From: Papio anubis
Lineage: Eukaryota; Chordata; Mammalia; Primates; Cercopithecidae
Assembly (NCBI RefSeq): GCF_008728515.1
Contig: NC_044986.1
Span: 52,936,855 to 53,000,854 of the forward strand
DNA: 64,000 bases
Reading direction: 5' to 3'
The notes under the pieces: model-generated
The model's database searches: none
The model's input: the letters and a program-made list of their open reading frames with translations, nothing else
Told to the model about the DNA's origin: nothing
Part shown: in pieces, positions 1-11,684 of the stretch
Layout of the letters: each line of letters begins with the position of its first letter
Position numbering within the stretch: the first letter of the stretch is position 1
Made by a program: the position numbers and the translations under genes

Positions 1-150
1 GATTAGAATGGACATATCTCTGAAAAAGATACACTAATGGCCACTAAGCATATGAAAAGCTGCTCAATGTTGTTAGTCATTAGGCAAATGCAAATTACAA
101 TCACGGTGAGATACGACTTCACACTCACCTGAATGGCTATAATCATCAAA
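1..150 (+). mobile_element. L1 fragment (ORF2 3' part)
   Basis: The stretch reads as the region near the end of L1 ORF2: a run about cells of the form 'ggccactaagcatatgaaaa', then 'caaatgcaaattacaatcac', then a diverged form of the conserved 'cacacc..ttagaatggctat' end. Several substitutions and stops relative to young L1 suggest an old L1M-type copy. It is cut by the window edge on the left, so the true 5' limit is unknown. Confidence 0.8.
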
Positions 151-1319
151 TTATAGTCATAAAATTTTCACCATAATAAATATATAAAATTGTATTATAT
201 GAGTTATCAAATTCACCCAAGGTATTGCCTATTTGCTCTGTATTTACTAAATTATATTTAAAAGTAAAAGAGTATTGCTATTCTGAAAACTTTATTTCTT
301 TCCACTTTATTTCAAGATGGCCAGCTATTAGTAATAATTTATACTATCTACTACAATGATTAATTATAGCCTAAAATGAATTAACTTTGGTCACAGTTTT
401 ATATATGTTGCTTTTATTTTATATGTATCATAATCCATAGGATAATTTAAGATTACTAGTTTGCAAATAAATAGGTGAAGTGACAGACCTTTTTGCTGTG
501 TGTAAGCTGCATTCAAAACATTGATGGACAGTATACTGCACACAATACATATCAATATTTAAACTCAGATAGTTCTAAAACCCAGATTTCTCTTTATGGA
601 GTTCTGAAAATTTGAAAAAGTGACATCTCATGTGCTGGACATCAAGTTTTTATAGCACCATGGGATTTTGTGAATTGAAAAATCACTGGACCTGCAAACA
701 GCGTTTTGTATTTATCAACTGTCTGCCTTCAGGAAAATAAACTTGCACCTCTGTCACACGCTGTCTACTTTTAGAGGTGTTTATTAGGCTTTAATTGTTG
801 AAGTACAAATGACATTTATGTTTTCACTTCCAGTTCATTCTTATTTGAGTAAATTTCAAATGTTCTCATCACAAAAATATTAGGTACTTGAGTGATGGAT
901 ATGTTAACTAGCTTCATTTAATTATGCCACATTGTATTTATAAATATATAACATAATTTTTTACCCCATAACTTTATACAAATTATCAATTTACATTTTT
1001 ATAAAGTCTTACTTATTGGTGAAAGTTATACACAAAGTTTTCATAACTGAATTGTGTGAGTGCATCAGCTGCTTTAGGAAGGTGACATTCTTCTTACATG
1101 CTGGAAATGAGAACACATATCTGTGAATAACCATTATGGAATTTCAGCTGATATTATTGGAAATTCGGGTGAAAAAAAAATTGAAATAGACTGCCATATC
1201 TGATACAGAAGCTGGGCAGCCAAAGTCCTGTTGTTCTAATTGGGGTAGGGGTCAAAATGAAAATAAAGGCAAATGTACAAACATTATGTGTAATCATTTA
1301 AACATTCAGTAAAATAATA
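151..1319. other. AT-rich unassigned DNA
   Basis: No open frame of note, no RNA gene and no repeat that I can name. It is AT-rich single-copy-looking sequence, possibly with repeats too decayed to see by eye. Confidence 0.5.
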
Positions 1320-1560
1320 GCGATCTTAATAGCCACAATTTGTTGAAAGTATGTTCTGCAATAAACCCTTTATTATTTGGTTTAATATGTATAACACCCA
1401 TGTGAGATGAGTGTTACTGGTAACATACCAAAATTTCAGATGAGAAAATAAGAGTCAGAAAAGTTAAGAATTTTTCTTTAATAACACAGATTTAAGAAGT
1501 ATGGGCAATGGACCCAAGATTTAAAATCACACGCATTTGATTTTAAACCCATAATTGTAT
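1320..1560 (-). mobile_element. MIR SINE
   Basis: In this orientation the order is a degenerate 'aataaaccctttattat..aatatgtataacacccatgtgagatgagtgttactg', then 'cagatgagaaaataagagtc', then 'gaagtatgggcaatggaccc'. This matches the reverse complement of MIR (core 'tcatctgtaaaatgggg' region and tRNA-derived head). Divergence is high, as expected for a MIR. Confidence 0.7.
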
Positions 1561-2223
1561 CTGCTGTGATGTACACCGAATGATTGTTGTGATACACTTC
1601 TTTGCAACTACAAGCAGTTCTCACTCGAATAATGTAATTTCGATCCTCACTAATATATTGTGAGAGGTCTAGGGAGTGGTAATGTCATTCCCTCCATTCA
1701 TCTATCTCCTAACTGGTAGGAATTCTCTATTAGCTATTCTCATTATATTGGTGAAAAAATGGATGAATGTGAGAGATAGTTTAAGGGAATAGTCAATAGT
1801 ATTGGAAAATGATTGAATTTTGTTGAACAGTGGTTAAGATTGGAAATTAGTTTTGAAAAAGTAAAAAAAAAAAAAATAAGGAAGGCTGTGTTTTAGTAAT
1901 GTGTTTTTTGTGTAAAGTGCTATCAGATGTGTATAAGGAAAATTCCACTTTGTATTTGGAAACATTTGTAGTCTTTAGGATAAGGACCAAAACTAAAGAT
2001 ACGAATAATGTATAGAAAATATTAAAGCTTTGGAAATGGGTGATATTAAGGTGAAAAAATGTTCAGGAATTGTAGGAAATTACTATATAAGAAATGAAAG
2101 GAGAAATATGAGACAGATAAGGAAAAATAAAGTGTAAGTTGAGCCCTAGCATACATAATTTTCTTGATGTAGGTTACTAATTATGATGACAAATGGGCCA
2201 CTTACTTTGGTTTGTGGTTGGTC

Positions 2224-2228
<5 letters not shown>
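1561..2228. other. AT-rich unassigned DNA
   Basis: No gene or named repeat seen; a short A-tract lies near 1863-1876. Confidence 0.5.
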
Positions 2229-2286
<58 letters not shown>

Positions 2287-2302
2287 TACACACACATACA
2301 TA
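2229..2302. repeat. (CA)n microsatellite
   Basis: About 25 uninterrupted CA units follow a short TA stretch and end in interrupted 'tatacatacacacacatacat'. Read on the minus strand it produces the Cys/Val-rich open frames seen at 2146-2421, which are therefore not genes. Long pure runs like this are usually length-polymorphic. Confidence 0.97.
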
Positions 2303-2383
2303 AAGTGAAATGGTGCAAGGGGCCAGATTTCAGAGGAGTAAGGAATAGGAATGCTGAGGATGATGGCGATGATGAGAACAGCA

Positions 2384-2580
2384 CCTAGCACATTTGAGTA
2401 TCTACCATATGCTTTGCTCACTGCTTAACATACAATATATTCTTTAATACAACAACCCTATTAAATGACAATAAGCATACTTTATATGCAATCAATCAGT
2501 CTCAGAGAGAAAAAATACAATGACCCTAGTATGCCTATGGTCTACTTGATCACAGGTCTGACTGTGTAATTGATTGTAAA
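2384..2580 (-). mobile_element. MIR SINE, degenerate
   Basis: The order 'cacctagcacatttgagtat', 'ttgctcactgcttaacatac', 'ttaatacaacaaccctatta' follows the reverse complement of MIR (the 'gcctggcacatagtaagcgct' end and the 'aggattaaatgag' region). The distal part is too diverged to be sure of. Confidence 0.55.
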
Positions 2581-2669
2581 TCACATGAGGGTACAGGATT
2601 AGTGACTTGATTTATCTAGACATCTTTGACAGGTATAGAATCTAGAAGACAGGGGATAAAGGATGGCTA

Positions 2670-2910
2670 TAAAAAAATAATAGCTCACATTTTTGAGTGG
2701 TTACTTTGTATGAGTTACTCTGCTGAGTTCTACAAGAAGATTAATTTATGTAATCTTTATACCAGCCTAATGAGGTAAGTATCATTATAAATCGTTCCCT
2801 AATCTTACATGGGTGGAATCTAAGGTGGAATGGCTAAGTATCTTGCCTATCTCACATAATTTATACCTGGTAGAAGCAGGATTTGATTGTTTGAAGTTAC
2901 TCTGTGATTG
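2670..2910 (-). mobile_element. MIR SINE
   Basis: A nearly full-length MIR in reverse: 'gctgagttctacaagaagat', 'taatctttataccagcctaa', 'tgaggtaagtatcattataa', then 'ggctaagtatcttgcctatc' and 'ggtagaagcaggatttgatt'. All blocks appear in the order expected of the reverse-complemented consensus. Confidence 0.85.
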
Positions 2911-3789
2911 TCTGGACACAAAAACAAAAGAGAAAGAGGAATTAACAGCAGTATTACTACTACTACTGATGATAATAATCTGAACATAAGACAAAGGGAA
3001 TAAATCTCAGTGGTAAAGAAATAGAATAGATAAAATGGGTGAGCCCTATCTTGAATTTCAGATGCGTTCCAAAGTATATATGGGAAATTTTCAACTGATC
3101 ACAGGTTTGATGATGAGAGTAAGGAAGTTGTGGAATAAAAGATAAAGGGAGACTATGGATCTGGTAAAGATATCTTTGATTGGGGCTCACCTGTGTGTGG
3201 CAAAATTCCTGGAAAGAAGCTAATAGACAAATATCAACTGACACTACCAAAGAGGGCGAGAGAACACTGAAGGAGCTCTGGAGGAGGCACAGGTGGAGAG
3301 GCCAGCCCTGAAAAGGAAGGACAGGGCTTGCCTGTAGAATAGGAAGAAAGTAGAAGTAGATAGGTCAAGATAAAGGACTATTTAGGGGCAACTAAATGAT
3401 AAAAAGGCAGATGTTAAGAAAGTTGAAATACAAAGGAGTTTTTACCAGGTAGCCTCAATCTACTCAGTAAAATAAGAGGCAAGTCATGTTCTATGAAAAG
3501 ATGAAAAGATTTGAGTTTGACTAAATAAAATAGGTTTGCGGCAGACAGGTAATACAATGAAGAGTAGACATGAAATAAAATAATTTCTAAGTAGCACAGA
3601 AAGCAGTAACATAATATTTATTTGCCTAACGGTACAGTTTTATATTCAGAATGAAAAAAAAAAGAGAGATTTGAGGGACTCAGGAATGGAAATCATTAAG
3701 ATAGTCTCAGAGAAATGATAAGCGAGCCAAGGATTTGAAAATGCTATGGAGAGACAAGTGCCTCAGCATAGGTGACCACAGCATTCTGA
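2911..3789. other. Unassigned purine-rich DNA
   Basis: Purine-rich sequence ('aggagctctggaggaggcac' style) with only short frames, for example one of 95 codons on the minus strand at 2963-3250 that shows no family resemblance. I see no gene. An old LTR or L2-like repeat is possible but I cannot support a name. Confidence 0.45.
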
Positions 3790-4020
3790 TAGTGGAGAGC
3801 ACTAATAAAGGTACCCCTGCTATGTGCTCCTGAAGCATTCTGTTCTTCCCTCATCATTACTTTGCTCACAATATATTGTAATTACTTATTTAGTATCTTT
3901 TCCCACTTGGCCATAGTGGTCATGGGAACAGGAAATTGTATTATCTGGCTAATTATTGTATTCTCAGCACATAGCATAATACAATATCTGGCACAGAATA
4001 AGGAATCAGCAAACAGTTTT
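3790..4020 (+). mobile_element. L2 LINE 3' end
   Basis: The end 'attctcagcacatagcataa..tatctggcacagaataagga' matches the L2 3' terminus of the form 'ccagcgcctagcacagtgcctggcacatagtagg..aataaat'. The upstream 'ttcttccctcatcattactttgctcac' also fits the L2 3' region. Strongly diverged, 5'-truncated. Confidence 0.55.
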
Positions 4021-4179
4021 GTTTTCCGTCCCCCCTCCCCACCCCATGATTTCAGAAGTGGACTTCTACAGGAGAAGGACTGCAGAACAAAATGGCTTTT
4101 ATGAGCCTTAGAACATCTTTATAATGTGACACTCAAATATCTAGAAAGCTTCACTTATCAGAATTTGCCTGTCATCATT

Positions 4180-4345
4180 TCTATGATCCCATAGAAATTA
4201 CATAGGGATCTTGTTAAAATAGAAGTTGTGATTCAGTTTCAGGGTAAACCCCATGTGTCTGCATTTTTAATAAGCTCCCAAGTAATGCTGATGCTACTTG
4301 ATATATAAGCTATGGAGTATAAACGACTTAGGCAATGGATTCTCC
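4180..4345 (+). mobile_element. MER5A-like hAT-Charlie MITE
   Basis: The blocks 'gggatcttgttaaaatagaa', 'gattcagtttcagggtaaac' and 'ataagctcccaagtaatgct' followed by 'gatgctacttg' match a MER5-type non-autonomous hAT element, whose two arms are diverged inverted copies of each other. The outermost terminal repeats are not clear. Confidence 0.65.
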
Positions 4346-4530
4346 ACATTTGTCAAGTATAACCAAATACCTGCAGGCCCTGAACTGACTGCTATAGGCC
4401 TCCCAGCATTTGTGTTTTTCTGGATCTTGTGGCTCCTGTCTTGCTGGCTTTGATAATGCAGGTGGATCTCAATTTAGTAGTTCTTGAATATTCTCAGTCT
4501 GGCCTTCCTAGCTGGCTTCAACTGGCACCC

Positions 4531-5473
4531 TATTTTTTTTTCTTATTTTTTTAAAAATATATTTTAAGTTCTAGGGTACATGTGCACAACGTGAAGGTTT
4601 GTTACATAGGTATACATGTGTCATGTTGGTTTCCTGCACCCATTAACTCATCATTTACATTAGGCATTTCTCCTAATGCTATCCCTCCCCCTTCTCCCCA
4701 CCCCACAACAGGCCCCAGTGTGTGATGTTCCACATCCTGTGTCCAAGTGTTCTCGTTGTTCAATCCCCACCTGTGAGTGAGAACATGCACTGTTTGGTTT
4801 TCTGGCCTTGTGATTGTTTGTTGAGAATGATGGTTTCCAGCTTCATCCATGTCCCTACAAAGGACATGAACTCATCCTTTTTTCCTGGCTGCATAGTATT
4901 CCATGGTGTATGTGTGCCACATTTTCTTAATTTGGGTTGGTTCCAAGTCTTTGCTATTGTGAATAGCACCACAATAAACATATGTGTGCCTGTGTCTTTA
5001 TAATAGCATGATTTATAGTCCTTTGGGTATATACCCAGTAATGGGATTACTGGGTCAATCCAATGAGGGATTGCCTAGATCCTTGAGGAATTGCCATACT
5101 GTCTTCCACAATGGTTGAACTATTTTACACTCCCACCAACAGTGTAAAAGTATTACTATTTCTCCACATCCTCTCCAGCACCTGTTGTTTCCTGACTTTC
5201 TAATGATCACCATTCTAACTGGTGTGAGATGGTATCTCATTGTGGTTTTCATTTGTATTTCTCTGATGGTGAGTGATGATGAGCATTTTTTCATGTGTCT
5301 GTTGGCTGCATAAATGACTTCTTTTGAGAAGTGTCTGTTCATGTCCTTTGCCCACTTTTTGATGGGGTTGTATGATTTTTTCCTTGTAAATTTGTTTGAG
5401 TTCTTTGTAGATTCTGGATATTAGCCCTTTGTCAGATAGGTAGATTGCAAACATTTTCTTCCATTCTGTAGGT
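4531..5473 (-). mobile_element. L1PA element, 5'-truncated, with TSD
   Basis: In reverse orientation this holds the poly(A) end (T/A-rich at 4531-4565), the L1PA 3' UTR ('agttctagggtacatgtgca'), the C-rich strand of the G-rich 3' UTR tract, and then the end of ORF2 up to about the last 300 codons. It is flanked by a near-perfect target-site duplication, aactggcaccc at 4520-4530 and aactggtaccc at 5474-5484, which fixes the limits and shows ordinary target-primed insertion with 5' truncation. An L1PA4-PA8 age is my guess from 3' UTR variants. Confidence 0.93.
5055..5342 (-). pseudogene. L1 ORF2p C-terminal fragment
   Basis: A 95-codon frame reads as the C-terminus of L1 ORF2p. It contains the Cys-rich segment of the family, with spacing C-x3-C-x7-H-x4-C visible in 'CWRGCGEIVILLHCWWEC'. 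The rest of ORF2 (endonuclease and reverse transcriptase) is absent through 5' truncation, and downstream parts are split over other frames, so it is a dead remnant inside the L1PA. Confidence 0.85.
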
Positions 5474-5487
5474 AACTGGTACCCTTT

Positions 5488-6129
5488 TTCTAATCTTTTA
5501 GACTATCACATGCTTCTGGAACCACTCTTCTGCTTTGATTACCTATTTCTAGATTACCTTACCTTTGCTTATTACATACATTTAAAATATATGCTGCTGC
5601 TCCTATGTGTGCCACTCAGCACTATATATTAAATGTTCTCAGAATGAATGAAAACAGCTGAGCAGTTTAACGGAGTATGAACAGTTTAAAAAAACACATC
5701 ATATTAGGGTATGGCAGCATGAGGACAGTGAGTTAATCAGGCTACAGTTAGCATAGGAGAGAGCAATTCCAGCATCTGGCATCTCTGGACCATGGAAAGA
5801 GGAATCAGAAATGAGTCAAGGGACTGGGGTCAGAAGATCACAGAAGGAATAAGGAAGAAACTAGAAGCTGTGGGTGCCAAGGTAGCAATAAATTAAAATA
5901 AAGAAACCTGGCCTTGTGGGTCAGAGGAGACAAAGCCTGTGCCCATTAGTTCAAGATAGTCCAAATAACTTGGATCTGGCACATTTGACTTTATAAGGCA
6001 AATGAAGTGAACCTGATTCTGGAGAAAGGATAACTTATCTTCAGTTATACTCATTTCTATAATCAAAGTAGACAGAAATGATCACCCAAGGAACTGTAAC
6101 TTCAATTCTAGTATTTTGAGTCAGTGATT
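5488..6129. other. Unassigned DNA
   Basis: AT-rich, moderately purine-rich sequence with no gene or named repeat that I can see. Confidence 0.5.
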
Positions 6130-6650
6130 GGAGTCCATTCATTAAACAGTTCTTTGCTGAACCTCCACTGTGTACCAGGCACTAAGCGTATCTAGAGAAA
6201 AAAGGAAGGCATGGGTTTTGCCTTTAAAAAGTTCAGAGTTTAAAGGGGTGCTCAAATATGTGCACAAAGTCTGTGTTTTACCAGAGATACACCCATGGCC
6301 TAAGAGAGGAAAGGTGGGGCCTTTTCTTCTTCTAGAAAGACCAGAGAAGGCTTCACTGGGCAGTTGACGCTTGAATGAGTCTTGAAAGAAAATTTATTAA
6401 ATAGAAAAAGAATTCAATCATAGGAAAAAGAATGATGCCAGATATATTATTGCAAGGGAGCATGAACTAATAGGAAGACTGCAGTTAATTTGGTAGTAGT
6501 GCTGAAACAGTGGTTATCAGGAAGTGTCAGGAAATACAATTAATAAAATAAAAGGGTAGAAATGTTTAAAGACTTTGCCATGGTAAGAAATTTGGATTTT
6601 TGTGCTATTACATAGCACAAAATATATATAGGGCTTTCACTCTAACAAAG
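6130..6650 (-). mobile_element. L2 LINE
   Basis: Reads as reverse-complement L2 from its 3' end inward: 'ccattcattaaacagttctttgctgaacc', 'ccactgtgtaccaggcacta', then 'agaaggcttcactgggcagttgacgcttgaatgag', 'tatattattgcaagggagcat', and 'ttgccatggtaagaaatttgg'. This follows the order of L2 3' sequence over about 500 bp with high divergence. Confidence 0.8.
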
Positions 6651-7546
6651 TAGTTAATTAGGGATTTCACCTTTATAAATGTTATTCCAATACTGATTGC
6701 TTCTTATTGTGGAACACACATCTTTGAGATGGTGGTCTGACTTCTTTTGGGAGAATAGAAGTACAAGAGCTAAAGCCCTTCTCCCTTATCACTACTGGTT
6801 TTCTAGTTGTAGAAATACTAGTACATCTGGAAAAGATGTTATAAAAGGAAAGGCTAAAAAAATTGAAATCTGTACTCTAGGGAAGATGCAAACATAAACC
6901 TTCTTGGATACCTAAAGCTTCAAACCCAGAAGAGGGTAGCCTTCTGCAGAGTTCAAAGAACAACAGCAGGATTAAACTATAAAAATTGTAAAAGGCAAAA
7001 CATGGGTTTATGTAAACAAAGGTTTTTTGTTTTTATTTTTCATTAGAGCTCATTGAAATTAAATAGGTTGTGAAGTAGTGAGTTTTCTGTCATTGAAGAT
7101 ACTGAGACTGCAGTATGTTTGCATGATCTGATGACTCTGGGAAATGAATTAAACTACTGCTATTTATTCTTACAAATCAAATTTTGTGATTTTTCTATTT
7201 CTTTTGTGGTTACCTATACCTGTACTGGGCCCATGGCATATGCTCAAAAAATACTGAGCAATTGATTGCTAATTGTTAACGATAACATTAACTGTGACCT
7301 AACCCTTTTATGTACTGTCTCCAGAACTTGGTCATTATGTGGAATATATTTATAGAGCAAATTCCACTGCTTAAACACTATTGAGACTTTTAGCTGCTGA
7401 GATCACAAAAGCAAAGTGTAAAGAAGAGAAGCCCCTAAATTAGACATCAGATAGCGTGGCCCTCTTAAAGCACTATTTCTTGAAGTTAGGGACATATTGG
7501 CCTTTACTCCACAGAGTCAATTATAATCAAATATTTTGTATTAGTC
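6651..7546. other. Unassigned AT-rich DNA
   Basis: No gene, RNA or repeat that I can name. One 66-codon frame at 6697-6897 has no family resemblance. Confidence 0.5.
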
Positions 7547-8030
7547 TCCCATTGCTGCTCTAACAAATTACCACAAATTTAATGGCTGAAAATAACACAA
7601 CTATAGAATCTTACAGTTCTGGATCCTAATTTTCCTGAGTTGAAACTAAAGTGTCAGCAGGGCTGAGTTCCCTCTAGAGGCTTTAAGAGAGAAGCCACAT
7701 CCTTCCTGTTCCAGCTTTTAAATGGCATTCCTAGGCTCATGGCCCATCCTCTATCTAAAATGGCAATAAAGTGGCATCTTCAAATTTTTCTCTGTATCAT
7801 TCCTTACCTTGCATTCTACATTTTGTAGTAAAATTTTCCTTTGCCTCACTCTTATAAGGATGCTTGTGATTACCATTAGAATCCACCTAGGTAATCTAGA
7901 ATGATCACCCTATCTCAGCATTCCTAATTTAATTGCATTTGTCATGTCTCTATTTGCCATATAGAGTAACATTCACAGGTTCCAATAATTAGTATGGATG
8001 TTTTAGGGAGTCATTATTTAGCCTAACACA
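7547..8030 (+). mobile_element. MLT1-type MaLR LTR
   Basis: Begins 'tgtattagtctcccattgct' and runs through 'taacaaattaccacaaattt', 'cagggctgagttccctctag', 'ttctctgtatcattccttac', 'tgtgattaccattagaatcc' and ends 'gtcattatttagcctaacaca'. This is the block order of ERVL-MaLR LTRs of the MLT1 kind, in the orientation that starts with TG and ends with CA. Nearly full length, about 480 bp. Subfamily not determined. Confidence 0.75.
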
Positions 8031-8545
8031 GCTTTTACACCTACTTCTACCCAATCAGAGTTTATAATTTGAAAGTGTTCCTCAGCAGATTATTTTAAAA
8101 TTTTATTTATCTACTTTATATTCTTTTCTTAAAATTATTTTTAGCTCAAATGCGAGAAGCTACTTGTAGCTTAATCAATTTAGCAATTTACAAAAAAAAA
8201 ATGGTGTTTGATCTAGGTCTGAACTGAAAAACAGTCCTTTTCTTAGACTTTCAAACATTATATAAATAATCTCTACACTGTGGAAGTTACAGGGTTTTGG
8301 AAGTACTTTATAGTCTTCCTCTAGCTCATTATAATGTATTTAGGTTTTTTAAGTGCACTCTTAAAAGTTCATGGGTTCAAATTTTGAAACTTTAGTTTAT
8401 TTTTATTCTAAGTCCTGAGAATTCCTCCCAGTATTGTTCATGTCCATAATGTTTCACAAAACAGCCTTCACAACCTATTCCTTATAAATACCCATATCTG
8501 CCTCTGTTGGTCCTGTTTAAAAATTTTCTACGATTCTGAAATTCC
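8031..8545. other. Unassigned AT-rich DNA
   Basis: No gene or named repeat seen. Confidence 0.5.
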
Positions 8546-8598
8546 ATTTTCTCTCTCTCTTGCTCTCTTCCCCTCCCCCCCTCCTTTCTCTCTCTCTC
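8546..8598. repeat. Pyrimidine-rich (CT)n tract
   Basis: A CT-rich low-complexity stretch directly abuts the Alu poly(T) tail. It probably grew from the insertion-site tail or a neighbouring CT microsatellite. Confidence 0.85.
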
Positions 8599-8880
8599 TT
8601 TTTTTTTTTTCTCACTCTGTTGCCAGGCTGGAGTGCAGTGGTGCAATCTCGGCTCACTGCAATCTCCGCCTCGCAGGTTCAAGCGATTCTCCTGCCTCAG
8701 CCTCCTGACTAGCTGGTATTACAGGTGTGTGCCACCATGCTCAGCTAATTTTTGTATTTTTAGTAGAGACGGGGTTTCACTGTGTTGGCCAGGATGCTCT
8801 TGATCTCTTGACTTCGTGATCTGCCCGCCTTGGCCTCCCAAAGTGCTGGGATTACAGGTGTGAGCCACCATGCCCCGCCT
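8599..8880 (-). mobile_element. AluS-like SINE
   Basis: Full-length reverse Alu: poly(T), 'ctcactctgttgccaggctg', 'ggctcactgcaatctccgcc', 'aatttttgtatttttagtag', ending 'gggattacaggtgtgagcca'. The diagnostic 'caacctccgcctc'-type phrase (here caatctccgcctc) favours AluS over AluY. Clear TSDs are masked by the CT tract. Confidence 0.95.
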
Positions 8881-9019
8881 GATATTCCATTTTTATATGG
8901 TGTATTTTAACTCTAGTTGCAAAGTATTCTTGAATTTCAAAGTCCCCCTTCTAATATTAAAAATTACATTTCATTCTTGAACATCGGTAAGTCTTAGAGA
9001 CATCTAGTTGTTTACAGTA

Positions 9020-9342
9020 CAGATGCTCCTCAACTTATGATGGGGTTATATTACAATAAACTTACCATGAGTTGAAAATACAGTAATTCAAAGATGCATT
9101 TAATAGACTTAACGTATTGCACAGCATACTGTTGCCTAGCACTAGCCTACCCTAAACATGTTCAGAACATTTCCATTAGCCCACAGCTTGGCAAAATTAT
9201 CAAACGCAAAGCCTATTTTATAATAAAGTATTGAATATTTCTTGTACTTTATTGAATACTATGCTGAAAGTGAAAAACAGAATGGTTTCACACCACTGTA
9301 ACGTTGAAAAATCATTAGTTGAACCATTGTAAATCAGGGACT
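9020..9342. mobile_element. Tigger/pogo-like MITE
   Basis: The ends are imperfect terminal inverted repeats: 'ctcctcaacttatgatgg' on the left and the complement of 'ccattgtaaatcagggac' on the right. TA dinucleotides flank them (9018-9019 and 9343-9344), as for Tc1/mariner elements. Internally, 'aaagcctattttataataaagt' and 'ctgaaagtgaaaaacagaatgg' match a non-autonomous Tigger-type family whose name I cannot fix. No transposase. Confidence 0.75.
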
Positions 9343-9344
9343 TA

Positions 9345-10490
9345 CAATGGATCTATCAAAAACTGCATTTTCCTAAATATTAAGCAACTTTCCTATATCC
9401 CTTTAGTTTCTACTTATTCCAGCTGAATCTCTGAATTGTAATTTTATTGCTTTTTCCTCTAACCTACCTTCATAACTCAATTTTCTACATGCTTATACAT
9501 TTCAGTTTCTTTAATCCCAGCCTATCTGCTGTCAGCACAAAATTTCTTAATTTCAAAGACAGAATCTGAGGTCTAACTTTGCTAGAGTTTAGATGCAGGA
9601 TAATCACCTTCATGACAAGTACAAATACCACTGCACATCTTGACAGCCATCTCAGAGCAATCTAATTCCCTTGCTGCTCTCACCTGAAGACTACATATGT
9701 GTTATTGGTTCACAACACATTTTGTTTTTAAAGGAAGTAACAATGTTTGTTGAGAAGCTACCCTTCCATATAATAATTAGACAGCATTTTCTTAAACATT
9801 TGGTGGTTTGGAACCCATTTCAATTTTTATTTCTTTTTAAGATAAAATTAAGAAAAAAGGCAAAACAAAAAATGTTCACTTTTTTCACATTTTTATGGCT
9901 TGTGTGAGGTGTAGCTGCTTAGTTACAAGGAACGATGGGGGCCATTGAGGTTATAAATTGTTAGCAAAGCTGGAGGAATCAGAAAGGATTGCTATTTAGC
10001 AACAAAACATATGGGGTTGGATCAAAGCAGCAAAATGTTTAGCAGCGTTTCATCTGCATATTCTGATGGTTGATATCCAAAACTTTGCGTTATAGTATTA
10101 CAGGCTTTTTCAGTGGAGCTATTACTCAGTCAGTACACTCCTCCAATTGTAGCTAACATTGAAAGCATATCAAGATATCCAGCCACTCCAGTGTAACTGT
10201 ACAGATCACCACAGCCATTTCATACTGTCAGTCAACCAGATCTTATCATAATTTCTATGTCCTTAAAAATATGAAGGAAAGTATAAAACTTACTTTTGGA
10301 GGCTATTTCAATTGTATAATGTCAGAAGAAATGTACAACACAATTATCACAGGGGTTACTGAAGTTCTGATAGTTTCTCTATGTACACTAATTAAACAAC
10401 AGTATTGACTGAGGCACTGACTATACAGAACAATTTAGCAAAAGATAAGAAGAACTAGAACTAAATCAAAGCAAACTTGCCCTCTGTGAA
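9345..10490. other. Unassigned AT-rich DNA
   Basis: A 1.1-kb stretch without a repeat I recognise. A 78-codon plus-strand frame at 9671-9907 is Phe/Lys-rich and shows no domain. It looks like unique intergenic or intronic sequence. Confidence 0.5.
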
Positions 10491-10491
10491 C

Positions 10492-10620
10492 TGACAATTT
10501 ACTCAGTCTAAATTCATCTTGATAACCTACACTAAATTAACCTAACCTACAGTAAAATCTAAACTACAATTTAGTCAGTCTAAAACTCATCCCTATAACC
10601 TATATTAAAAACTAAACTTT
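10492..10620. repeat. Diverged tandem duplication, ~73 bp
   Basis: Unit 1 (from 10492) reads 'tgacaatttactcagtctaaa' with 'gataacctac' and 'aaaatctaaac'. Unit 2 (from 10565) reads 'tacaatttagtcagtctaaa' with 'tataacctat' and 'aaaactaaact'. The blocks keep their order, with an insertion of about 15 bp in unit 1. This looks like an old local duplication. Confidence 0.75.
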
Positions 10621-10804
10621 ATGCCTTTAAGAATAATTGTCACTAAAACAACTACAGTGTATGCTTGCCTAACAACATCCACAATTTTAGAACCAAAATA
10701 AATGTATAAAATCATTGTTTAATTGAAAACCATGGTTAAGTCTTTTCCAGAGTCACAAATTTAGTCCACAAAAGTCATACATCTTTGAAGTCATGTCCTT
10801 TGGG

Positions 10805-11035
10805 AACCAGTATAATGTACTGTTTAAAAATGCAAATGTTTAGATTGGTCAGGCATAGGGTCAGATTCTAGTTCTGCTACTTAATGTGTGACCTTTGATA
10901 GTTTGGTTAATTATTTAAAGGTTAATTTTTGTCACCTGTAAAACAGTTTAGAAATATAACCGCCTGATAAAACTTATAAGATATAAGTGAAATGATGCCT
11001 ATGATGTAGAACTCTTGCCTAAGAGGTTGGCACAT
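10805..11035 (+). mobile_element. MIR SINE
   Basis: Forward MIR order: 'ggtcagattctagttctgct', 'acttaatgtgtgacctttga', 'ttgtcacctgtaaaacagtt', 'aaatgatgcctatgatg'. These correspond to the tRNA-like head, core, and 'aatgagataatgc' region of the consensus. Confidence 0.8.
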
Positions 11036-11684
11036 CATTGTTATTTACTAGATGTTAACTACCACCATAGCCTGGTAGTCATTTTCTTACTTTCAGGTCA
11101 AAATTATTTCCACTTAACCACAATTATTATTTTTAGGCCTGAATTTTTCTACGCAATTATGGTAGTGCAGTTGATACACAAAAAAAGAAAGTGCAACTCT
11201 CCTACTGATCTCCATCACATTCTATGTACTAAATTGACTTTATAATTGATACTAATTATTTCAACTGCTGAATCTCAGGGCCTACCTAAATATTACAGTC
11301 ATTTCAGTTAATAAGTCTGCTTCTGATGTATAAGTAGAAAAAATTCAGTTAAGTGTAAAATAAGAAACTACATTTGTAGAAACTTTCAATATTGGCTCAG
11401 ATAACAGTTTTTACTCAATATTTTATGATTTGGATATGTTTTGACACTGCTATTCTAATGGACTGATGGACTTTAGTACCCATTAGTTATATAGCTCACT
11501 AGGATCAGTGACTTTCTTTTCTCAAGCTGAGTATCAATGACAGAAGAGAGAATTTTAACAGATGAGTTTTGTTTGATTCCCAACTGCCTAACTCCAAGCC
11601 ATGGCAAATTTGAACTGTTATCTCTGTTCCACAATAACACTTTTTAATGTGAAAGTTCCAGTCACGAATGAATTTATGCAGGCT
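11036..11684. other. Unassigned AT-rich DNA
   Basis: Contains only short frames (76 codons on plus at 11015-11245, 62 on minus at 11505-11693) with no family resemblance. No named repeat seen. Confidence 0.5.

Noticed and set aside
2146..2421. Cys/Val-rich 91-codon frame
   Set aside because: It is the (CA)n microsatellite read on the minus strand.
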